DNA of 61,523 bases from Alphaproteobacteria bacterium (GTDB taxonomy: Bacteria; Pseudomonadota; Alphaproteobacteria; Rhodobacterales; Rhodobacteraceae): contig JAUHYC010000020.1 of assembly GCA_030426685.1 (NCBI GenBank), forward strand, positions 1 through 61,523. Reading direction: 5' to 3'. Position numbers and translations under genes: made by a program. The stretch's first letter is position 1, and each line of letters begins with the position of its first letter. Below, in pieces: positions 34,446 through 43,556 of this stretch. The notes beneath the pieces are model-generated. The model had not been told where the DNA came from and did not search any database. It saw only the letters and a list, made by a program, of their open reading frames with translations.

Positions 34446-36197
34446 ATGACACGTGAGATGACCGGCGCAAAAATGGTGGTTCAGGCCCTCAAGGATCAGG
34501 GCGTGGACACGGTATTCGGATACCCCGGCGGCGCCGTGCTACCGATCTATGACGAGATCTTTCTGCAAAACGACATTCGCCACATTCTGGTGCGCCACGA
34601 ACAGGGCGCGATCCACGCCGCCGAAGGTTATGCCCGCTCGACCGGCAAGCCCGGCGTTGCGCTCGTGACATCCGGACCCGGTGCCACCAACGCGGTGACC
34701 GGCCTGACCGATGCCCTGATGGACTCGATCCCGATCGTGGTGCTGACCGGACAGGTGCCGACATTCATGATCGGCTCGGACGCGTTTCAAGAGGCCGACA
34801 CCGTAGGCATCACCCGCCCCTGCACCAAGCATAATTGGTTGGTCAAAGACACCGACTCGCTCTCGGCCACCTTGCACGAGGCCTTCCACGTCGCCACTGC
34901 GGGTCGCCCGGGTCCGGTTCTGGTCGACATCCCCAAAGACGTTCAGTTTGCAACAGGCGCTTACAAAGGCCCGAACCCATCAACTTCGCACTACCAACCG
35001 GCGTCCAAGGGCGATCTCGAAGAAATCACCGAGCTGGTGGCGGCAATCGAGACTGCCAAGAAGCCGGTGTTTTATACCGGCGGCGGTGTCATCAACTCGG
35101 GCCCTGCGGCCAGCCAGTTGCTGCGTGAACTTGTGGACGCGACCGGCTTCCCGATCACCTCAACCCTGATGGGGCTTGGGGCTTATCCGGCGTCGGGCAA
35201 AAACTGGATCGGAATGCTGGGGATGCACGGCCTCTACGAGGCGAACATGGCGATGCATGACTGTGATCTGATGATCAATATCGGCGCGCGCTTCGATGAC
35301 CGGATCACCGGGCGCATCGATGCCTTCTCACCGAACTCGGTCAAGGCCCATGTAGATATCGACCCATCCTCGATCAACAAGGTGATCCGGGTGGATATTC
35401 CGATTGTCGGAGATGTTGCCCATGTGCTCGAAGATATCCTGAATGTGTGGAAATCGCGCGGACGCAAGACAGATGCGCCAGCGGTTGCCCAGTGGCAGGA
35501 ACAGATCGCGGACTGGCGCAAGGTGAACTGTCTGGCCTTCACCAACAGCGAGAAAACCATCAAACCGCAATATGCGCTGCAACGCCTCGAAGCGCTGACA
35601 AAAGGGCACGACCGCTATGTCACGACCGAGGTTGGTCAACATCAGATGTGGGCGGCGCAGTATCTCGGGTTCGAGGACCCCAACCGCTGGATGACATCTG
35701 GCGGACTGGGCACTATGGGCTACGGCTTCCCGGCCTCGATCGGTGTGCAGATGGCCCATCCCGACGCGCTGGTCATCAATGTGGCCGGTGAGGCCTCATG
35801 GCTGATGAACATGCAGGAAATGGGCACCGCAACCCAGTACCGCCTGCCAGTGAAGCAGTTCATCCTGAACAATGAACGCCTCGGCATGGTCCGCCAGTGG
35901 CAAGAGTTGTTGCATGGCGAGCGTTACTCGCACAGCTGGTCCGAAGCCCTGCCCGATTTTGTCAAACTGGCCGAGGCTTTTGGGGCCAAAGGCATCCTGT
36001 GCTCTGATCCCGCGGATCTGGACGATGCGATCATGGAGATGATCAATTACGACGGTCCGGTGATATTCGACTGCCTTGTCGAAAAACACGAAAACTGTTT
36101 CCCGATGATCCCGTCAGGTAAGGCCCATAACGAAATGCTGTTGGGTGAGGCCGAAACGCAGGGTGTGATCGATGCCAAGGGTTCGGTGCTCGTCTGA
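34446..36197 (+). CDS. ilvI: Acetolactate synthase, large subunit
   Basis: The catalytic TPP enzyme for the first common step of valine, leucine and isoleucine synthesis. The 583-aa protein has the catalytic Glu52 in [13 protein letters not shown], the FAD/TPP middle domain ([20 protein letters not shown]) and the TPP domain. The usual GDG-S metal motif appears as [12 protein letters not shown], with Glu where Asp normally ligates Mg2+. The following [25 protein letters not shown] is standard. Preceded by a leader peptide and attenuator; followed by a GT87-like gene and ilvH. Confidence 0.96.
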   Translation: MTREMTGAKMVVQALKDQGVDTVFGYPGGAVLPIYDEIFLQNDIRHILVRHEQGAIHAAEGYARSTGKPGVALVTSGPGATNAVTGLTDALMDSIPIVVLTGQVPTFMIGSDAFQEADTVGITRPCTKHNWLVKDTDSLSATLHEAFHVATAGRPGPVLVDIPKDVQFATGAYKGPNPSTSHYQPASKGDLEEITELVAAIETAKKPVFYTGGGVINSGPAASQLLRELVDATGFPITSTLMGLGAYPASGKNWIGMLGMHGLYEANMAMHDCDLMINIGARFDDRITGRIDAFSPNSVKAHVDIDPSSINKVIRVDIPIVGDVAHVLEDILNVWKSRGRKTDAPAVAQWQEQIADWRKVNCLAFTNSEKTIKPQYALQRLEALTKGHDRYVTTEVGQHQMWAAQYLGFEDPNRWMTSGGLGTMGYGFPASIGVQMAHPDALVINVAGEASWLMNMQEMGTATQYRLPVKQFILNNERLGMVRQWQELLHGERYSHSWSEALPDFVKLAEAFGAKGILCSDPADLDDAIMEMINYDGPVIFDCLVEKHENCFPMIPSGKAHNEMLLGEAETQGVIDAKGSVLV

Positions 36198-36262
36198 TCT
36201 GATAGTCAGGATGATCGATGCCGAAGCACAGCCAACTCCGCAGACCAATCCAGAGGGATAGG

Positions 36263-37528
36263 ATGACGTCGAACAACCAACGCAAGAAATCAACTGCAGC
36301 TGATGCCGCAACGCATCGGCTGCAGGTCTTCGACACACGGCGCGGATGGCAATTCGGGACTTTGATCCCTGCGTTGATTGTTTTTCTGACAATCGCCTGG
36401 ATCTACTACGCCCTGACTAAGATTGAGGCGCTTGGCCTTCCAACTTTTAACAACGATTTCAGGATATTCTGGGCTGCGGCACGGCTTGCGATCATCGAAA
36501 ACCCGCTGTCTGTGTTCAATGTCGAAAAGATTATCGAAATGCACGGCATCATTGATGAGAGATGGATGCCTTGGGCCTATCCCCCAGCGTTCTTGATCGC
36601 ACTTCTGCCCCTCGGCGCATTGTCGTTCCCTGTCGCTTGGATAGTCTTCAGCGCCGTTTCGGTCCTCGCCCTTCTGGTTGCCATTCGGCCATTCGCAGGA
36701 GGGCTTGTGCCGGTATGGCTGGCATTTGTGTTTGCTCCGGCTTATGTACCTGCGCTCTTTATGGGACAAACCAGCCTGCTCTGGGCTGCAGGATTATTGG
36801 CTGCACTCGCCTCCATGCGAGACAACCGGCCGATTCTTGCAGGTATATTTATTGGTCTGCTGACACTTAAGCCCCAGCTGGGAATTGTGATCCCTGTGGC
36901 GCTTGTTGCCAGTGGCGCTTGGCGGACGATTATCGCTGCAATTGTCACCACGATTGCCACATCTTCATTCTCGACATATGTCGTAGGCATCGACTATTGG
37001 CCAGAACTGCGGGCGATGGCGCATCAGCATTTTGAGGTCATTAGCGCATCTATTGCTGATAATGACCTGATGGTCAGTCCCTTTGGCACCCTAACCGGCC
37101 TGGGTGTTCCGATGTCCACCGCTCTTGTCCTACAGTGGTGCACCACCCTGTTGGCTGCCGCTTTGGTGGCCGTTGCGTGGCGCAGCGACCGGGTCAGTTT
37201 TGACTTGAAAGCCGCAACGTTGTTCATCACCATTTTGCTCTCTACGCCTTACCTTTGGTATTATGAGGCCGCGCTCCTCGCACCGGCGGCGCTTTTTCTG
37301 CTCCGAGCAGGAATTCTGCGCATGGAGATGCCCGGAATAATGCTTGCTGGCTTCATGTGGCTTGGGCTTGGTCCATCTCTGTTGCTCGTCTTTTTCCGTT
37401 TCGACACCACATTCCGATTGGTCTTTGCACCCATTGTGCTTTTGGCTTTTGCAACCTGTCTCTGGGCCGTTATCGTCCGTCTTCGGGCACCTCATCCAAC
37501 GGCCAGCAATCTGAAGGAACGTCCATGA
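36263..37528 (+). CDS. GT87 (DUF2029)-like multispanning membrane protein
   Basis: A 421-aa inner-membrane protein with roughly ten hydrophobic segments. The family features are an acidic pair after the first helix (NNDFRIFWAAARL), YPPAFLIALLPLG, MGQTSLLWAAGLL and a PQLGIVIP segment (LLTLKPQLGIVIP). GT87 enzymes are polyprenyl-phosphomannose-dependent mannosyltransferases. Its role in this operon is unknown. Its stop overlaps the ilvH start as ATGA, so both are coupled. ATG 36263 is preferred; ATG 36218 is possible. Composition is lower in G+C than ilvI. Confidence 0.82.
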   Translation: MTSNNQRKKSTAADAATHRLQVFDTRRGWQFGTLIPALIVFLTIAWIYYALTKIEALGLPTFNNDFRIFWAAARLAIIENPLSVFNVEKIIEMHGIIDERWMPWAYPPAFLIALLPLGALSFPVAWIVFSAVSVLALLVAIRPFAGGLVPVWLAFVFAPAYVPALFMGQTSLLWAAGLLAALASMRDNRPILAGIFIGLLTLKPQLGIVIPVALVASGAWRTIIAAIVTTIATSSFSTYVVGIDYWPELRAMAHQHFEVISASIADNDLMVSPFGTLTGLGVPMSTALVLQWCTTLLAAALVAVAWRSDRVSFDLKAATLFITILLSTPYLWYYEAALLAPAALFLLRAGILRMEMPGIMLAGFMWLGLGPSLLLVFFRFDTTFRLVFAPIVLLAFATCLWAVIVRLRAPHPTASNLKERP

Positions 37529-38085
37529 CTCCGCTAAACATCGTCAAAGGCTCCACCCGCCATTCCGCCTATAACCTACGCCCGACCTTTTCGGATGTGC
37601 AAGAACAGCACACGATCGCCGTATTGGTCGAAAACGAGCCGGGTGTTCTGGCGCGGGTGATCGGCCTGTTTTCCGGCCGTGGCTACAACATCGACAGCCT
37701 CACCGTAGCTGAGGTGGACCACACCGGGCATCTCAGCCGTATCACCATCGTCACAACCGGCACACCGCAGGTTATCGAACAGATCAAGGCGCAACTGGGC
37801 CGGATCGTCTCGGTTCGCGACGTGCATGACCTGACTGTCGAAGGCTCACCAGTCGAACGGGAACTGGCAATCATCAAGGTGGTGGGCGAAGGCGACAAAC
37901 GGGTCGAGGCGCTGCGTCTGGCTGACATCTTCCGCGCCAATGTGGTCGACAGCACATTGAATTCGTTCATCTTTGAAATTACCGGTGCACCCGACAAGAT
38001 CGATGCCTTTGCCGATCTGATGCGGCCGCTGGGTCTTGTCGAAATAGCCCGCACAGGCGTTGCCGCGCTGCTGCGGGGTGACTGA
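37525..38085 (+). CDS. ilvH: Acetolactate synthase, small regulatory subunit
   Basis: Provides valine feedback control of acetolactate synthase and boosts catalysis. The 186-aa protein has an N-terminal ACT domain (HTIAVLVENEPGVLARVIGLFSGRGYNIDSLTV, near residue 28) and a C-terminal ALS_ss domain (LRLADIFRANVVDSTLNSFIFEITG). AAGGAAC precedes ATG 37525, which overlaps the GT87 stop by 4 bases. A strong terminator follows. Confidence 0.95.
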   Translation: MTPLNIVKGSTRHSAYNLRPTFSDVQEQHTIAVLVENEPGVLARVIGLFSGRGYNIDSLTVAEVDHTGHLSRITIVTTGTPQVIEQIKAQLGRIVSVRDVHDLTVEGSPVERELAIIKVVGEGDKRVEALRLADIFRANVVDSTLNSFIFEITGAPDKIDAFADLMRPLGLVEIARTGVAALLRGD

Positions 38086-38143
38086 ACTGGGCCTCTCTCG
38101 GGTTTGGTCTTGAATCCGGGGTCAGGAAATATCAGGAAGCAGA

Positions 38144-38175
38144 CCGCGCGCAAAAAATGTGCGCGGTTTTGTTTT
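38144..38175 (+). terminator. Rho-independent terminator of the ilv operon
   Basis: The stem CCGCGC(GC)/(GT)GCGCGG, with an A-rich loop, is followed by TTTTGTTTT. It lies about 60 bases after the ilvH stop. Confidence 0.85.
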
Positions 38176-38381
38176 AGCCACTTCAGAACAACAGCATGAA
38201 AAGATTATGCAATTGGGTTAGAAGACTGTTGATTTTACTAAACCTCGCGTTAGCTTTCGGGCTGTAGCGGAGTGTCAGCAGACCTTCGTTGGGGTCACCA
38301 TTACGATTTCCGCCTGACGTTCGGCCTTTGCGCCGATGCGATCGTGTTTTCCTGAAATACCAGCAGATTACTGGGACAAAC

Positions 38382-39107
38382 ATGACCGAATCCACCCGCA
38401 GCCCCGCTGAATTGCGCAGCTTGTTCGGCGACAATCTCAGACGGTTGTCACACAGATACCCGTCTGTCTCTGAAATGTGCCGGCAACTGGGGATCAACCG
38501 CACTCAGTTCAACCGGTATCTGGGTGGAGAGAGTTTTCCGCGACCCGACGTTCTGGACCGGATGTGCCGGTTCTTCGGCGTGGACGCTCGCATTCTTCTG
38601 AAACCTCTGGACGAGATTGAGGCCGCTGCCGAACAACCGGCACTAGATACCATCAATCGGTTTCTTGCCGCCGGGTCCGACAAGCTGCTCACCCCCGGAT
38701 TTTATCATGCGATCGAAACCGATCCTGGCAACGACACAGAGACCCGGCACCGGCTGTTCTTTGTGCGCCGTATCGGCCACTGCGCTTTGCTGCGTGGTTA
38801 TGAACCGGGATCCCTGATGCCCGGCAAACCCGCCCGGGTACGAGAGTTACGGGGAATCATCTCCCACACCGGAACACAGCTCAATGCGCTGATGTCGCGC
38901 CAGGGCGGAGAAGACCGCCGCATGATGGTGTTGTCAGAGCACCGGTCCGGGACGGGCGGAGAGTGGTCAGGTTATCTGGTGCGACTAACCGACGTGGCCG
39001 CTCCCGGTCCAGAAGTCCTCAGGTTGAAACTGCGCCATCTCGCCCATGATCTGCCGTCGGCCTTGCGTCTGGGGCGCTGTGCTCCCCATGCCCCCTGGGC
39101 GCCCTGA
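38382..39107 (+). CDS. XRE-family helix-turn-helix regulator
   Basis: A 241-aa DNA-binding protein. The N-terminal XRE helix-turn-helix is FGDNLRRLSHRYPSVSEMCRQLGINRTQFNRYLGG (residues about 10-48), and the next 200 residues form a ligand or dimer domain unlike known effectors. It is a single gene with promoter region 38176-38381. The target is unknown. ATG 38382 is selected; an upstream ATG at 38289 has no ribosome site. Confidence 0.82.
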   Translation: MTESTRSPAELRSLFGDNLRRLSHRYPSVSEMCRQLGINRTQFNRYLGGESFPRPDVLDRMCRFFGVDARILLKPLDEIEAAAEQPALDTINRFLAAGSDKLLTPGFYHAIETDPGNDTETRHRLFFVRRIGHCALLRGYEPGSLMPGKPARVRELRGIISHTGTQLNALMSRQGGEDRRMMVLSEHRSGTGGEWSGYLVRLTDVAAPGPEVLRLKLRHLAHDLPSALRLGRCAPHAPWAP

Positions 39108-39135
39108 CCGCAGCGCTCAGGTTTCAGCCTCGTGA

Positions 39136-39921
39136 TCAAGCCGCCAGCGCCTCAGATGTATCGGCGGAAATCTGTCGATAGAGGTGCCAACTGGCATGCC
39201 CTAACAAAGGCAGAACGACCAGAAGCCCCAGAAACCACGGGATCATGGCAAGAAAAGTGACGATGGCTATGAATGCGCCCCAACCCAGCATCACGCGTTT
39301 GTTCGCCGCGACATAGGCATAGCTTGAAATCATTGCAGTCACAAAGTCCAGCTCACGATCCAACAGCATCGGGATCGACATTACCGTGATCATGAACAGA
39401 AGCGTCGCAAAAATCGCGCCGACAATGGTTCCGATGGCCAGCATGGTCAATCCGTTCACTGTCAGAAACACCTCAAACGAGGTCGAAATATTTGTCATCG
39501 TCGACAAGCCCATGAACAGGGCAAAGATCATATGCCCCAGAAAGAACCAGAACAGGAACATCACGACAATTATGGCGCAGATCGAAGGCAATTGCCTGCG
39601 GCTCTGCTGCAGGACAACCCCGGATATGGCTCCGAAATCCAACGGCTCCCCCTGCTCCAAACGGTGAGACACCTCGTAAAGCCCGACAGCGGCAAACGGC
39701 CCCAACAGTGGAAACCCGATGGCCGCAAGCACCAGCCAGAAAGAGGTACCGGTCTGCAGCGTGACCCATGCCATCAGCCATCCCGCCAGCACATAAAACC
39801 CGGCAAATAGCAGGCCAAAAACCGGTGCGCGCCGATAGTCCTGCCAGGCCCGGCGCAGCGCCTCTTTCAACATAGCGATGTCAACCGATTTCAGCGTCGG
39901 AACACCAAAGGCTTTGTCCAT
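39136..39921 (-). CDS. DUF2189 membrane protein
   Basis: A 261-aa integral membrane protein with about six hydrophobic segments: [78 protein letters not shown], and two near the C-terminus. The FGLLF...[16 protein letters not shown] layout matches DUF2189. Role is unknown. It is convergent with the XRE gene and lies 27 bases after the amidase stop. Confidence 0.82.
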   Translation of the reverse strand: MDKAFGVPTLKSVDIAMLKEALRRAWQDYRRAPVFGLLFAGFYVLAGWLMAWVTLQTGTSFWLVLAAIGFPLLGPFAAVGLYEVSHRLEQGEPLDFGAISGVVLQQSRRQLPSICAIIVVMFLFWFFLGHMIFALFMGLSTMTNISTSFEVFLTVNGLTMLAIGTIVGAIFATLLFMITVMSIPMLLDRELDFVTAMISSYAYVAANKRVMLGWGAFIAIVTFLAMIPWFLGLLVVLPLLGHASWHLYRQISADTSEALAA

Positions 39922-39948
39922 TCTTAGTCTCTCCTCCCGATGGCCGAT

Positions 39949-41346
39949 CTAAATGGCCGGTCTTTTCTGTGGCCAAAGTGTCTCGGCATGATAGGCAGCA
40001 CCGATCTCCAGAAGCCGGGCGTCCGAGCCACGCGGGCCGAAAAGTTGCAACCCCATTGGCAGCCCCTGCTGCCCGAACCCGGCGGGTATCGCCAGACAGG
40101 GCAGACCCAGCAGACTGACTGGGGTCACCACCTGCATCCAGCGGTGATAAGTGTCCATCGCCTGACCGGCGATTTCGGTCGGATACGGCTTGTCGATGTC
40201 AAAGGGCCAGACCTGAGCCGAAGGCAGGATCAGCGCATCATAGTCCTCAAACAGGGCCGCCGCCCTCCGAAACCAGTCCGATCGGGTGACGCTGGCGTGA
40301 TGCACCTCCATCGCACTCAAGGCTAATCCTCGCTCCAACTCCCACTGCGCGCTGTCCTTGAGCGACGCCTTGCTGTCGGACAGGGCCTCCAGCTTCGCGG
40401 CCACGCTCCAGGATCGCAGGGTAATCCAGCTGTCCCAAATTCGCTCGGCCTCGAAAGGTGGCGCAAGAGGTTCGATCTGCGCACCAAGCGTCTCGAATAC
40501 GCTCAGAGCCGTCTCACACAGGTCCGATATCCCAGCCTCAAGAGGGAATGCCCCACCCCAATCACCCAGCCACCCGATCCGCAACCCGGTTAGGTCGGCG
40601 GGGGTGACGGGTGCAACATTGCGGCTGTCCACACTCAGCGGGAACCTGGGATCAGACCCCGAGATCACGTCCAGCAGTAATCCGATGTCTTCCGGGCTGC
40701 GCGCCATCGGGCCGAGGGTCGAAAGCTGGTGCAGGTAGTTGTCACCGACCGGCTCCGAAGGCACCCGCCCCCAGCTGGGCCTGAACCCGTAAACATTGTT
40801 CCAGGCCGCCGGGTTGCGCAGACTTCCCATCATGTCCGACCCGTCGGCCAGCGCCAGCATGCCCGTCGCCAGAGCTACCGCCGCACCACCCGACGAGCCC
40901 CCGCAAGATCGCGCCAGATCATACGGATTGCGTGTGGCCCCATAGACCGGGTTGAACGTGTGCGACCCCAATCCGAATTCCGGCGTGTTGGTCTTGCCGA
41001 TCAGGATCGCCCCGGCCGCACGCATCCGGGCCGCGATCAGATCGTCGGATTGAGGAATATGATCCCTGAAGACCGGCGATCCTTGCGTCGACGCGATGCC
41101 CGCAACGTTCACCAGATCCTTGACCGCAATCGGCAACCCGTGCAGGGGCCCCTTCGCTGTTGCCGCGTCCGCCGCCCGCGCCTCGGCCATCAGGTCTTCT
41201 TCATCCCGCAAGGCGACTATTGCGTTTACCCGACCATTGACTGCAGCGATCCGGTCCAGTGTCGCGCGCATCACTTCAACCGCCGACAAGCGCCCCGAGG
41301 CAAGATCACCAAGCAGGTCTTTTGCAGAGGTTTGGCTTAGGTTCAT
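39949..41346 (-). CDS. Amidase-signature family hydrolase
   Basis: A 465-aa enzyme with the Ser-cisSer-Lys signature: Lys in AVKDLVNVAGIASTQGS, the cis-Ser in SCGGSSGGAAVALATGM, and the nucleophile Ser in SDMMGSLRNPAAWNN (family consensus is GSD-TGGS-RNPA, so the two residues before GS are changed). These enzymes cleave amides, from acetamide to aryl- or peptide-like substrates. The substrate is not identifiable; GatA is unlikely as no gatC or gatB lies nearby. Start ATG 41346; an in-frame ATG at 41367 would add 7 residues. Confidence 0.85.
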   Translation of the reverse strand: MNLSQTSAKDLLGDLASGRLSAVEVMRATLDRIAAVNGRVNAIVALRDEEDLMAEARAADAATAKGPLHGLPIAVKDLVNVAGIASTQGSPVFRDHIPQSDDLIAARMRAAGAILIGKTNTPEFGLGSHTFNPVYGATRNPYDLARSCGGSSGGAAVALATGMLALADGSDMMGSLRNPAAWNNVYGFRPSWGRVPSEPVGDNYLHQLSTLGPMARSPEDIGLLLDVISGSDPRFPLSVDSRNVAPVTPADLTGLRIGWLGDWGGAFPLEAGISDLCETALSVFETLGAQIEPLAPPFEAERIWDSWITLRSWSVAAKLEALSDSKASLKDSAQWELERGLALSAMEVHHASVTRSDWFRRAAALFEDYDALILPSAQVWPFDIDKPYPTEIAGQAMDTYHRWMQVVTPVSLLGLPCLAIPAGFGQQGLPMGLQLFGPRGSDARLLEIGAAYHAETLWPQKRPAI

Positions 41347-41454
41347 TAACGGGCTCTCATCAGGCATTTGCCGCTCAGCCTAGCCAAGCCGCCGCCCCAT
41401 TTAAACCCACTGTTTCAATGTATCTTTAATGGCTGAACCACGCATCGGGTCCCG

Positions 41455-41516
41455 CTTCATCTGGCTATAAATACCTCGGGGGAGTCGCGGCCTGCCGCGA
41501 CGGGGGCAGCGCCCCC
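41455..41516 (-). repeat. Dispersed 3'-end element, copy D
   Basis: On the minus strand, read from the prfB stop at 41524: the hairpin GGGGGC-GCT-GCCCCC, then GTCGCGGCAGGCCGCGAC (a second stem), TCCCCC, GAGGTATTTATA and GCCAGATGAAG. The hairpin lies 8 bases after prfB and would end its transcript. The rest of 41368-41454 has nothing else recognisable. Confidence 0.85.
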
Positions 41517-41523
41517 TTTGCTC

Positions 41524-42648
41524 CTACTCGCCCTGCGCCTCGGACCGAGATTTACCTGCCACGTTCAAGGCCAGCGTCGCCGCCATGAACCCGTCCAAAT
41601 CGCCATCCAGCACACCTTTGGTGTCCGAGGTTTCATAATTGGTCCGCAGATCCTTGACCATCTGATAGGGCTGCAACACGTATGAGCGGATCTGATTGCC
41701 CCAGCCCGCATCGCCCTTGGCCTCATGCGCGGCGTTTATATCGGCATTCCGGCGGTCCAGCTCTTGCTGATAGAGGCGCGATTTCAGGGCCTTCATCGCG
41801 ATATCACGGTTCTGGTGCTGCGACTTCTCGGAACTGGTCACGACGATCCCGGTGGGAATGTGCGTGATCCGAACAGCCGAGTCGGTGGTGTTCACGTGCT
41901 GCCCACCTGCACCCGAGGACCGGTATGTATCGATCCGAATATCCGACGGGTTGACCTCGATCTCGATATTGTCGTCCACTACCGGATAGACCCAGACCGA
42001 ACTGAACGAGGTGTGCCGCTTGGCTGCCGAGTCATAGGGCGAAATCCGCACCAGCCGGTGTACGCCGCTTTCCGATTTCAGCCAGCCATAGGCATTGTGC
42101 CCGGAAATTTTATAGGCAGCCGATTTGATCCCCGCCTCTTCGCCCGCCGTTTCGGATTGCAGCTCGACCGTATAACCCTTCTTTTCGGCCCAGCGGACAT
42201 ACATCCGCGCCAACATCGCGGCCCAGTCGCAGCTCTCGGTGCCTCCCGCGCCCGAGTTGATCTCAAGGAAGGTATCATTGCCATCTGCCTCGCCGTCCAA
42301 CAGCGCCTCAAGCTCTTTCTTGGCAGCTTTAACCTTCAGAGCCTTGATTGCGGCTTCGGCGTCCTGGATAACCTCTTCGTCCTCTTCCATCTCCCCCAGT
42401 TCGATCAGCTCGACATTATCGCTCAGATCGGTCTTGATGGTTTCATAGGTCTCGATGGCATCGACCAGCATCTGCCGTTCGCGCATGAGTTTCTGGGCGT
42501 TTTCCGGATTGTCCCACAGGTTTGGGTCTTCGACGCGGGCGTTGAACTCCTCCAGCCGATGCGGCGCGGTTTCATAGTCCATGCGCTGCGCCAGCAGCTC
42601 CAGCGATTTTTCGATTTCCGCCACGATATTCTGGGTTTCGGCGCGCAT
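41524..42648 (-). CDS. prfB: Peptide chain release factor 2
   Basis: RF2 terminates translation at UGA and UAA. The 374-aa protein has the GGQ peptidyl hydrolysis motif ([20 protein letters not shown], near residue 245) and the codon-recognition loop. The tripeptide is SPY ([15 protein letters not shown]) rather than the E. coli SPF, as seen in other alphaproteobacteria. There is no programmed frameshift: the reading frame is continuous from the start. Copy D of the 3'-end repeat follows. Confidence 0.95.
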   Translation of the reverse strand: MRAETQNIVAEIEKSLELLAQRMDYETAPHRLEEFNARVEDPNLWDNPENAQKLMRERQMLVDAIETYETIKTDLSDNVELIELGEMEEDEEVIQDAEAAIKALKVKAAKKELEALLDGEADGNDTFLEINSGAGGTESCDWAAMLARMYVRWAEKKGYTVELQSETAGEEAGIKSAAYKISGHNAYGWLKSESGVHRLVRISPYDSAAKRHTSFSSVWVYPVVDDNIEIEVNPSDIRIDTYRSSGAGGQHVNTTDSAVRITHIPTGIVVTSSEKSQHQNRDIAMKALKSRLYQQELDRRNADINAAHEAKGDAGWGNQIRSYVLQPYQMVKDLRTNYETSDTKGVLDGDLDGFMAATLALNVAGKSRSEAQGE

Positions 42649-42725
42649 GGTCTGGTCCCAACTTGCTCAATCAGGCCTGCGTGATAGCAAGAGGCGCAGG
42701 CCACCACAAGAAGGACGAGATCAGA

Positions 42726-43556
42726 ATGCAAAGCGCTGCGGAAAAGTTTGCCGATCAATGGGGCCTGCGGGTTCTGGCAAAGGTCGCCGATACGGGCCAC
42801 GCACAGATCTGGAAGGTCGAAACGGCAAACCGCCTCGGCGCCTTGAAACTCTATCGCCGGGCGGATCGGGGCAATGAAGCGGCGGGTTCGCAGATGCTCA
42901 GGCTCTGGCAAAACTCCGGTGCGGTGCGGGTTCTGGCCGAGGCTCAGAACGCAGTGCTGATGGAGTGGTTGGAGGGGCCATCCCTTGGCGATCTGGCGCG
43001 GAGTGGCCAGCCTGACCATGCCATCGCCACATTGGCTGATACCGCGCATCGACTTCATCGCACAGTGATCAAACAAGCGCCGCAGTTGAAGCCCCTGCAA
43101 GAAATCTTTGCACCGCTGTTCTCCTGCCGGTTTTTACCCAATTGCAACGCGGCATTTCAACAGGACATGGTCAGCGCCATCAATCTGGCGCGCATTCTGC
43201 TCGACAATCAACCGGTCACGGTCCCGCTGCATGGTGATCTGCATCCCGACAATGTCATCCAGACATCCGAAGGACCCCGGGTGATTGATGCCAAGGGATA
43301 TCTTGGGGACCCCGCGTTTGAACTTGCGAACGCCCTACGCCACCCAAAGGGCATGCCCGCGCTGGTGCAGCAACGCAACCAGATCGAGAAATGCCTGACG
43401 CTTTATGCCGATGCGATGCGGGTCAGCGCGCACCGATTGGCACACTGGGCCGCCGCAAAATGCGCGCTGTCAATTTTCTGGCGCTCAGACGACCGTATTG
43501 AGACCGACCGAGAAGCCGATCTGCTTCACCTGTTGCTAGAGTTTGCGGGTCAGTAG
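42726..43556 (+). CDS. APH/hydroxyurea-phosphotransferase-like kinase
   Basis: A 276-aa kinase-fold protein of the aminoglycoside/streptomycin kinase type. It has the ATP-binding Lys (LGALKLYRR), the catalytic HGDLHPDNVI (near residue 180) and the metal-binding Asp in VIDAKGYLGDPAFELANAL. A role in antibiotic resistance is not established, since chromosomal relatives often act on small metabolites. AAGGACGAG lies before ATG 42726. Its 3' end overlaps the convergent mrcA by 7 bases. Confidence 0.8.
   Translation: MQSAAEKFADQWGLRVLAKVADTGHAQIWKVETANRLGALKLYRRADRGNEAAGSQMLRLWQNSGAVRVLAEAQNAVLMEWLEGPSLGDLARSGQPDHAIATLADTAHRLHRTVIKQAPQLKPLQEIFAPLFSCRFLPNCNAAFQQDMVSAINLARILLDNQPVTVPLHGDLHPDNVIQTSEGPRVIDAKGYLGDPAFELANALRHPKGMPALVQQRNQIEKCLTLYADAMRVSAHRLAHWAAAKCALSIFWRSDDRIETDREADLLHLLLEFAGQ

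Noticed and set aside
41455..41516. Repeat copies as CRISPR or insertion-sequence ends
   Set aside because: There is no regular spacing, no transposase and no target duplication; copies are tied to gene 3' ends instead.
42726..43556. APH-like kinase as an acquired antibiotic-resistance gene
   Set aside because: No mobile element, cassette or composition change surrounds it, and chromosomal relatives of this fold act on many small molecules.
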